Source: Nicotiana tabacum (Eukaryota; Streptophyta; Magnoliopsida; Solanales; Solanaceae). From it: a DNA stretch of 64,000 nt. The notes under the pieces are model-generated. The model ran no database searches. It had not been told where the DNA came from and saw nothing but the letters and a program-made list of their open reading frames with translations. The stretch's first letter is position 1; each line of letters begins with the position of its first letter. Positions 56,346 to 64,000 of this stretch are shown here, in pieces. A program made the translations under genes and the position numbers. The stretch is taken from positions 23,862,822 through 23,926,821 of the forward strand of contig NC_134101.1 of NCBI RefSeq assembly GCF_000715075.1, written 5' to 3'.

Positions 56346-59050
56346 TGTAACGATCTGATTGGTCATTTTTCTTCTAGAACCCCGTTCCCCTAAATAAGGC
56401 TTCCCATACGTGTTTTTACTGTTTTATGACTTGCGGGGATGGTCGGTTCGGGATTTGAAAGGGTTTGGGTTGAAATCGAACACTTGGTTCCTTAAGGTCG
56501 GCTTAAAAGGCGAAGTTTGACTCCGCTCAACATTTTGAGTAAACGACCTCAGAATTAGGATTTAACGGTTCCAATAGGTTCATATGATGATTTCAGAATT
56601 GGCCGTATGTTCGGATCGGGTTTTGGATGACCTGGGAATATTTTGGCGCCTAATAGTGAAAGTTGGTTCTTGAAGGTTTTAGAAGTTCTTTAAATTTGGT
56701 TGGGAGCGGGTTTTGGTGATATTGAGGTCCAAATGGAATTTCGAGATCGGGAATAGTTCCGTAATATCATTTAAGACTTGCACGTAAAATTTGGTGTCAT
56801 TCCGAGTAGTTTAAGTACGTTTCGGCACATTGGAAGTAAATTGAAGAACTTAAAGTTCTTAAGTTTGATTTGATTGGTTTAGGGGTGTGATTCTTAGTTT
56901 TAATGTCATTTTGGGCATTCCGAGAGTTCGAGCGAGTCCATTTTATGATTCTAAACATGTTAGTATGTTAGTGCGGGGCCCTAAGTGTCGATCGGATGAG
57001 GCTCGGACCAAGTTGGGAGAATGGAGCCACAACTGAAGCTCCCAGATCTGTCATAATCGCACATGCGCTTGGCCAGCCGCAGGTTCGGGCTCGCAGGTGC
57101 GAGCCACAAGCCACAGAAGCGGGAGATCAAGGGCAGCCCAGGAACCAGAGATGCAGAATATTGGGCGCACCTGCGTGACCGCAGGTGCGACTAGGCCCGC
57201 AGAAGCGGCCCCTTCTGTCTGCAGATGTGGAGACTGGCCAGTTGAGGGAAAAGTGCACTTGCGAGGCATTTGCCGCAGGTGCGAGACCGCAGATGTTTCC
57301 AAGGCACCGCAGGTACGAAAGTCGCTGGGCAGTTAGGGTTCATTTAATACGGACTTAGGCCATTTTTATCACATTTTCTCTCACTCTTGGGCGATTTGAG
57401 AGCTTTGAAGGAGGGGATTTCGACCTAGCTTTGTGATGTAAGTAATTTTTACTTAATGTGAGTTTAATACATAGATTATGGGTAGATCTTAACATAAAAA
57501 ATTGTAGAAATAAAGGGTTAGATGAAAAACCTAGGTCTTGATTAAAATGGAATTTTACCACGAAAATGATTATGGAACTTAGTGAAAATTATATATTATG
57601 TTCCTAAGGTTATGGGTAACAACTTTCTTCAAATATTTTCGGAATTCGGGCGTGTGCGCCCGGGGGTGAATTTTAGGAATCTTACAATTTTGGTTGGGTA
57701 ATCCCTTTAATAGTGGAGATATGAACTTTTGAGTAATAGATTGGTCGATTTATATAATATTTGGCTAGTTCCGAGTTGTTTGGCATCAAATTGGAGGTTT
57801 GAGTGCATTCTTGAATTGGGAAGTAAGCTTTGAGACGAGATAAGTCTCTTTTTTAACCTTGTAAGAGGGAATTTACCCCATAGGTGAACTTAATTGATAT
57901 GTGTTGATTATTTGTGGGGGCTACGTACGCACGAAGGCTATGTACGCATGAAGTGACGAGAGTCCGTACATAACTACTATTACTGTTTATGTCCGGTAGT
58001 TTTAGGTTTATACCATGCTTGTGGACACCGTTCTTTGATTATATTTGTTGACTGTATCAAATGGAGCTGAGTTGAGGATATTTAAGGATTTAAAAGCTAC
58101 AAGTCGAATTGTATTTATTTTGGAAAAAATCAAGGAAGGGTTATGATTTATTTATAAATTTATATTTGACCACGTCGCATGTATGATTCGCGAGGGGGTA
58201 ATAGATGCATCTATGGTTTGCGCCGTTCGACCCTCGGCAGTGCACAATTTACATTTATGTTAGATCGGGTCGAACTTCGTCGGTGGTATTCGCGTGTGAT
58301 AATAGAACTGGAAGTTCCTTTCATAATCGGTATAAATTCATTGTTTGTGTGATCATATGTTTTAAAGCAAATAAGTGATTTAAGCTGTTAAATATTTTTG
58401 AAGACTTGTTCAGTTATTTCTTGTTCTGAGTCTTATTGTTGTATATCATGCTTAATTAGAATTTCATATTATTATGTTATTGGCCCTAGAAAGTATCGGA
58501 GTCGACCCCTCGTCACTACTTCTTCGAGTTTAGACTAGATACTTACTGGGTACATATTATTTATGTACTCACGCTACACTTCTGTACTCAATTGTACAGG
58601 ATCTGAGGCAGGTGCATCTGGTTACCAGTCTAGTGCGTAGATTTGATCCCAATCTCGAGACTTCACGGTGAGCTGCCTTCCGAGCGGTTCTGCGGCAGCT
58701 GGAGTCTCCCTTATGTTTTATTTGTTTTTGCTGTCTATTTCATTTCGGACAGTAGGCTAGTGTCCTTTTGTATATTCTACTATATTGCCTACATACTTAT
58801 GACACCAGGTCTTGGCACAAACACTAGTAGACTTATGATTTTGGATTTGATTACATGATTACGATTTGTACTCGTTTTCTTGCGTTTAATTATGTCACAT
58901 TCACAATTTTCTAAATCTCTTTAACAAATGAGGAAATGTTATCCACTTAGTATTTTTTTTAAACGGGAAACCATTAGTTTGATCAGTGTTGGCTTGCCTA
59001 ACAATGGTGTTGGGCGCCATCACGGCCTAAGATGGAATTGGGTCGTGACA
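56346..59050 (+). repeat. 5' LTR of element F
   Basis: Begins TGTAACGATCTGATTGG and ends GGGTCGTGACA, about 2.7 kb. It has a GC-rich U3 block with inverted repeats (57040-57330), GTAAGT at 57438-57443, a decayed second donor GAGATAAGT near 57838, and GTACAG before GATCTGAGG near 58594-58599. No strong TATA was seen; TTTAATAC near 57344 is the best candidate. Confidence 0.85.
57166..57189. repeat. Perfect 10-bp inverted repeat in U3 of LTR F
   Basis: CGCACCTGCG and CGCAGGTGCG with a 4-base loop TGAC. Identical arms occur in LTR B (37678-37708). Further single GCAGGTGCGA words lie around 57090-57310. Confidence 0.8.
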
Positions 59051-59053
59051 ATA

Positions 59054-59065
59054 TGGTATCAGAGC
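59054..59065 (+). promoter_or_regulatory. Primer-binding site of F (initiator tRNA-Met)
   Basis: Perfect TGGTATCAGAGC three bases after the LTR end. Confidence 0.9.
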
Positions 59066-59243
59066 ACTAGGTTCACATAGGTCTCACAAGTTATGGGCAG
59101 GTCTAATAGAGTCTTGCAGATCGGTGCGGAGACATCCGTACTTATCTTCGAGAGGCTATATGATGTTAGGAAAACTACTCCTTATTCATTTCCTTTCATG
59201 CAATTGATGGTATACTAATTTTCTTCCTCTTATTCTCTCACAG

Positions 59244-60512
59244 ATGGTGAGAACGCGCGTAGAAGACGTTCCAGACCTGGGAGGGCTGCTCCCCCTATTG
59301 CTAGAGGCCGAAGTAGAGGCCGGGGGAGGGCACCAGCCCGAAGTAGGGGGAGAGGACGTCCCAGAGTTGCCCTAGTTGCACCACCAGCAGATCCATTGGA
59401 GGGAAGCCAGCCTCGGTCGATTTCATGACAGCACTGGGATTCCAGGAGGTCATGGGCCGTATGCTATGGTTCATGGATTCTATGACCAAGGCCAGTTTAC
59501 TTCCAGCGGACCCGGCCACATATCAGAGAGGGGGAGCACAACCCCTAACCGATTAGGCTCCTGGGCATGCAGCCACTGTATATCATACCCCGGGCACTCT
59601 CCCCGTGGGCGGATCGCAACCAGTCGCAGTAGAAGTACCTGAGCCTAGACTAGCTGCGGCCGGTGAGCCGTAGAAGCTTTTGGACAGATCGACTAGACTT
59701 CACCCTCTGGTCTTTGGGGTGAGCGATATGAGGATCTTTAGGACTTTATTGATAGGTGCAGGGACAAACTACACAACATGAGGATATTGGAGTCTCACGG
59801 GGTGGATTTCACTACCTTCCAATTGGAGTGCAGGGCTCGTAGATGGTGGTAGTCTTATTTACTTAGCAGACCCGCGGGTTCTCCTCCCATGACTTGGGAC
59901 CAGTTTACACAGCTTTTCTTCGACAGGTATATTCCACCCTCTCATAGGGAAGAGTTACGAGGTCAGTTCGAGCAGCTCGAGTAGAGTCAGATGTCAGTGA
60001 CCGATTATGAGGTGAGATTCTCTGAGTTGTCTCGCCACACACGTATGATACTTCCTACTGACGCAGAGAGAGTGCAGAGATTTATTGCGGGGTTGCACCT
60101 CGATATTCGGGCTAGTATGGCTCGGGAGGTTGAGATGGGTACTGATTATCAGCTAGTAGTGGAGATTGCTCAAGGGATTGAGGGATACCGCTAGAGGGAT
60201 AGAGAGCAGATGTAGTAGGACAAGAGGACCCGTTTCTCTAGAGAGTTCAGAGGTGCCCAGGTTAGGGGAAGAGGTCAGTTTGGGAGGGGTGCTCCAGCGT
60301 GACCCTATTTTAGTGCTATGCCAGAGAGTTTTTATCGCCCACCAGCTCATCAGGGTTCTTCTAGTGCCTATTTCAGTTCCATGCCAGAGAGTTCATACCG
60401 CCCACCAGCTATCTAGGGTTCTTCTAGTGGGTATTCAGGCTATCAGGGTCAGACTTCGGATCAACAGTCTATGGTACCGAGAGGTTGTTACGAGTGAGGG
60501 GATCCGGGTCAC
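59244..60512 (+). pseudogene. Element F gag pseudogene
   Basis: ATG 59244 (MVRTRVEDVP) follows CTCTCACAG. The gag capsid domain is recognisable at about 59690-60180, with SVTDYEVRFSELSRHTRMIL and VQRFIAGLHLDIR in frame at 59991 onward. The zinc knuckle is broken: its second Cys codon is TGA at 60495-60497 (CYE stop GDPGHM). Earlier stops lie near 59425, 59640 and 60193. Confidence 0.85.
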
Positions 60513-62210
60513 ATGAAGAGGACCCATCCTAGACTTCGGGGCAAGGCAGTACAGCAGGGGGCAGGGGGAGGTCAGCCAGTTATTGTTCAGCCAGGTGGAG
60601 GCCAGCCAGCCGGCACTCTAGCTAGATTCTATGCTTTTCCGGCCAGACCAGATGCAGTGGCCTCAGATGCCATGATCATAGGTATTATTTCTGTCTGTGG
60701 TAGGGATGCTTCGGTATTATTTGATCCAGGGTCTACTTATTCATATGTATCATCTCTGTTTTCTTATTTCCTGGATATTCCTCGTGAGTCCTTAGGCACT
60801 CCTATTTATGTGTCCACTCATGTGGGTGATTTTGTGGTTGTGGATCGGATCTATCGATCCTGTGTGGTCACATTCTGTGGTTACGAGACTAGAGATGACC
60901 TTCTATTACTTGATATGACCGACTTTGAGGTCATCCTGGGCATGGACTGGTTATCCCCATATCACGCCTTCCTTGATTGCCATGCCAAGACTGTTACCTT
61001 AGCAATGCCAGAGTTTCCTAGATTGGAGTGGAAGGGTTCGTCTGTCATTACGTCTAGGCGGGTTATCTCTTTTCTGAAGGCTCGACATATGGTCGAGAAG
61101 GGTTGCTTGGCTTATCTAGCCTATGTTCGGGATACCACCGCAGAGTCTCCGACGATTGATTCATTACCAGTAGTCCGGGAGTTTGCCGATGTGTTTCCTT
61201 CTGACCATCCAAGCATGCCACCAGAATGTGATATTAATTTCTATATTGACTTGGCTCCGAGTACCCAGCCTATATCTATCCCACCATACCGTATGGCTCC
61301 GAAAGAGTTGAAGGATTTGAAGGAGCAACTTGAATAGTTGTTAGAAAAGGGGTTTGTCAGACCAAGTGTATTACCTTGGGGTACACCAGTGTTATTTGTG
61401 AAGAAGAAAGATGGAACTATGCGGATGTGCATTGATAACCGCCAGTTAAACAAAGTTACCATTAAGAACAAGTACCCGTTGCCGCGTATTGATGATATTT
61501 TTGACCAGTTGCAGGGTGCTAAGGTGTTTTCTAAGATCGACTTGAGATCGGGATACCATCAATTAAAGATTCGGGACTCAGATGTTCCGAAGACTGCCTT
61601 CCGTAAGAGATATGTCCATTATGAGTTTCTAGTAATGTCCTTCCGCCTGACTAATGCCCCAACGACATTTATGGATATAATGAACAGGGTGTTCAAGCCT
61701 TATATCGATTCCTTTGTTATTGTCTTCATTGATGACATCTTGATTTACTCGCGTAGCATGGAGGATCACGAGCAGCATTTGAGAGTGGTGCTCCAGACCT
61801 TGAGGGAACAGAAGCTATATGCTAAGTTCTCCAAATGTGAGTTTTTGTTAGATTCTGTGGCATTCTTGGGGCATGTGGTATCAGGCGAGGGCATTAAGGT
61901 GGATCCTAAGAAGATCGAGGCAGTTCAGATTTGGCCTCGTCCTACTTCGGCTACTAAGATCAAGAGTTTCTTGGGGCTAGCAGGTTATTATCACCGATTT
62001 GTGGAGGGCTTCTCATCCATTGCAACACCTTTGACTAGATTGACCCAGAAGGGTGCTCCATTCCGTTGGACCGATGATTGTGAGGCGAGCTTTCAGAAGC
62101 TCAAGACAACTTTAACTACAACACCAGTTCTAGTATTGCCTTCCGGTTCGGGGATGTATACAGTGTATTGCGACGCTTCATGCGTTGGCTTGGGTTGTTT
62201 ATTAATGTAG
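60513..62210 (+). pseudogene. Element F pol: protease and reverse transcriptase
   Basis: Protease: FDPGSTYSYVSSLFSYFL (Asp codon 60723) and ILGMDWLSPYHAFLDCHAK, the second conserved flap of Ty3/gypsy proteases. A TAG at 61335-61337 separates it from reverse transcriptase, which shows [19 protein letters not shown] (DYRQL changed to DNRQL), [10 protein letters not shown] and an intact catalytic FIDDILIYS (61725-61751). The linker [20 protein letters not shown] leads into RNase H, whose first Asp is in [10 protein letters not shown] (62167). A TAG at 62208-62210 ends the frame. Apart from nonsense and missense changes, the domain is well preserved. Confidence 0.9.
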
Positions 62211-62556
62211 GAGGGGAGAGTTACTGCCTATGCCTCACGTCAGCTGAAGCCCCATGAGAAGAATTATCCTGTACACGATTTGGAGTTGGCCGCGATTGTT
62301 CATGCTCTTAAGATCTGGGGGCATTACCTTTATGGGGTGTCCTGTGAGGTTTACACTGATCATCGCAGTGCAATATTTGTTCAAGCAAAGTGATCTTAAT
62401 TTGAGGCAGCGCAGATGGGTTGCGTTACTGAAGGATTATGACATCACTATTCTTTATCATCCGGGCAAGGTGAATGTAGTCGCGGATTCCTTGAGCAGAA
62501 AGGAAGAGAGTATGGGTAGCTTGGCATTCATTTCAGCAGAGTAGAGACCACTAGCC
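62211..62556 (+). pseudogene. Element F RNase H, C-terminal part
   Basis: Continues after the TAG with [20 protein letters not shown] and VYTDHR. A small deletion near 62370 shifts the frame inside the TDHRSLQ block. Then [20 protein letters not shown] and [11 protein letters not shown], the end of the domain with its last Asp. Stop TAG 62542-62544. This LLKDYD block is where the D elements are cut. Confidence 0.85.
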
Positions 62557-63600
62557 TTGTACATTCAGTCCTTGGCTAACAGACTTGTGAGGTTGGATAT
62601 TTCAGAGCCTAGTCGAGTTCTTGCATGTGTTGTTTCCCAGTCTTCACTATTGGAGCAGATCAAGGCTCGACAGTTTGATAATCCGCACTTGGCAGTTCTC
62701 AGAGAGACGGTACTACAGGGTGGTGCCAAGGAGGTTTCTATTGGCGAGGATGGTGTTCTGTGACACCAGGGTCGTCTATGTGTTCCTAATGTCGATGACG
62801 TGAGGGAGAGGATTCTAGAGGAGGTACACAGTTCTCGATATTCCATACACCCAGGTGCTACGAAGATGTATCGTGACCTGATGCAATATTTTTGGTGTCG
62901 GTGGATGAAGAAAGACATAGTTGAGTATGTAGCTAGATGCCTGAATTGCCAGCAGGTTAATTATGAGCACCAGAGGCCAGGAGGCCTACTCCAGCAGATG
63001 ACTATACCCGAGTGGAAGTGGGAGCGCATCACTATGGACTTCATAGTTGGGTTGCCGTGGACTTTGCGGAAGTTTGATGCAGTTTGGCTCATTGTTTGAC
63101 CAAGTTAGCACACTTCATTCCAGTTGCAGCTATTTATACTTTAGAGAGGTAGGCCCAAATTTATATTTGGGAGATAGTTCGGTTGCTCAGTGTTCCTGTT
63201 TCCATCATACCAGACAGAGGCCCTCAGTTCACTTCGCATTTCTGGAGAGCCGTACAGAGTGAGTTGGGGACCCGTGTAGAGATCAACACTGCATTTCATC
63301 CACAGACTGACAGGCAGTCAGAGCGGACAGTCCAGATCTTAGAGGACATGCTCAGAGCATGTGTGATTGACTTTAGGGGACAGTGGGATAAGTTCTTTCA
63401 TTTGGCCGAGTCTGCTTACAACAACAGTTATCAATCTAGCATCGAGATGGCTCCATTTGAGGCTTTATATGGTCGGCGATATTGTTCTCCTATCGGGTGG
63501 TTTAAGCTCAGCGGTATTGATTTGGTGAAGGATGCTTTGGAAAAAGTAAGGTTGATTCACGAGCGACTTCGCACAGCACAGTCCAAGTAGAAGAGTTACG
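62557..63600 (+). pseudogene. Element F integrase
   Basis: The His/Cys zinc domain is visible at 62830-62960 (HSSRYSIHPG and CLNCQQVNYEHQRPGGL). The catalytic core shows WERITMDFIVGLP with the first Asp, a damaged central part with stops near 63097-63180, then DRGPQFTSHFWRAVQ with the second Asp (preceding Ser changed to Pro) and AFHPQTDRQSERTVQILEDM with the Glu. A TGA at 62761-62763 precedes. Integrase inserts the cDNA; this copy cannot be translated whole. Confidence 0.88.
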
Positions 63601-64000
63601 CGGATCAGAAGGCGCATGATGTGTCATTTATGGTAGGCGAGAAGGTTTTCTTGAAAGTCTCGCCGATGAAGGGGATCATGAGATTTGGGAAGAAGGGCAA
63701 GTTGAGCCTAAGGTTTATAGGCCCATTTGAGGTGTTGAGGCGGGTTGGGGAGGTTGCTTATGAGCTTTCTTTACCTCCCAGCCTATTGGGTTATTCATAC
63801 GATTTTTCACGTGTCTAGGCTCTGAAGGTATCGCGCCGACTTGTCACATATGTTAGACTTCAGCACTATTCAGCTAGATGAGAGCTTGGGTTATGAGGAG
63901 GGGCCAGTTGGCATTGTTACTAGGTAGGATCGCCAGTTAAGATCCAAGAGGATTTCCTCAGTAAAGTTTCAGTGGGAGTCCGGGGAGGACATGCAGAGCA
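63601..64000 (+). pseudogene. Element F integrase C-terminus and chromodomain-like region
   Basis: VGEKVFLKVSPMKGIMRFGK and LSLRFIGPFEVLRRVGEVAY form the GPF-type C-terminal domain of Ty3/gypsy integrases. A stop at 63816-63818 and shifts follow. Further on, in other frames, RADLSHMLDF-like and RQLRSKRISSVKFQW match the tail that carries a chromodomain in Tekay/Del-type chromoviruses. The window ends inside it. Confidence 0.75.

Larger units (their letters stand above)
56346..64000 (+). mobile_element. Ty3/gypsy chromovirus-type element F, 3' end outside window
   Basis: LTR, primer site, gag, protease, reverse transcriptase, RNase H and integrase in the Ty3/gypsy order, with a C-terminal segment resembling the integrase-linked chromodomain. 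It inserted into the D2 LTR remnant, so it is younger than the D2 deletion and probably than the hAT+D duplication, since D1 lacks it. Coding is interrupted by several stops and shifts, so this copy is not autonomous. Confidence 0.88.

Noticed and set aside
1..64000. CRISPR arrays, tRNA or rRNA genes, bacterial-type operons
   Set aside because: None seen. The only tRNA-like sequence is the SINE head, and the repeats are LTR minisatellites without spacer structure.

Overview
The window is plant nuclear DNA, most likely from a nightshade (Solanaceae). The reasons are a tRNA-derived SINE that looks like the TS family of tobacco and its relatives, several Ty3/gypsy LTR elements with 2.7-3.3 kb LTRs beginning TGTAACGACC and ending GTCGTGACA, a primer site for initiator tRNA-Met, L1-type plant LINEs and a BED-finger hAT transposon. 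Almost everything is transposon sequence. The only ordinary gene I can support is an intact glycine-rich cell-wall-type protein gene on the minus strand at 27059-27865. No tRNA, rRNA or CRISPR array was seen.

Layout. 1-18529: a minus-strand hAT transposon (copy 1) cut by two retrotransposon insertions. LTR element C with element A inside it lies at 1057-9975 and has TACCA target duplications. LTR element D1 lies at 10663-17793. The hAT 5' UTR, a probable 5' UTR intron and the terminal inverted repeat follow at 17794-18529. 18530-21205: 5' half of LINE X (minus). 21206-22407: 5' half of LINE Y reverse transcriptase (plus). 22408-25946: 3' end and LTR of a tRNA-Asp-primed type Ty3/gypsy element (G). 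25947-26345: LINE RNase H scrap. 27059-27865: the glycine-rich protein gene. 28541-32207: 3' half of LINE X (minus), carrying a SINE with a fold-back 5' end. 32208-32856: the opposite hAT terminus. 32857-40246: LTR element B, with no gag or pol. 40247-42395: 3' half of LINE Y. 43041-44269: LTR H, related to G but inverted. 44807-45260: ORF1 scrap of a third LINE. 45261-47544: LTR I. 47743-56345: second copy of the hAT plus D combination (hAT copy 2, D2). 56346-64000: Ty3/gypsy element F with LTR, gag and a nearly complete but mutated pol, running off the window.

How it fits together. hAT+D occurs twice, about 47.7 kb apart in direct orientation. Both copies share the insertion site, an internal deletion, several nonsense codons and a dead reverse-transcriptase motif, so an already defective compound locus was duplicated. 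The two halves of LINE X are flanked by outward-facing hAT ends with a 7/8 matching 8-bp target duplication. Removing the hAT restores the LINE reading frame across the site, yet the halves are in permuted order. That is the pattern expected between two tandem copies, and hAT alternative-end transposition is one known way to make it.

For undescribed biology, the strongest candidates are: (1) a small hairpin with an RGGA loop a few bases upstream of AAGTG-G-rich polypurine tracts in unrelated LTR lineages, with different but still complementary stems; (2) conserved splice-donor and splice-acceptor-like signals at the same relative places in LTRs of several families, with an acceptor directly in front of the gag ATG; (3) the hAT-associated permutation; (4) the SINE fold-back. 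All coordinates come from reading by eye. LTR ends with TG/CA and a primer site are reliable; degenerate boundaries may be off by tens of bases.
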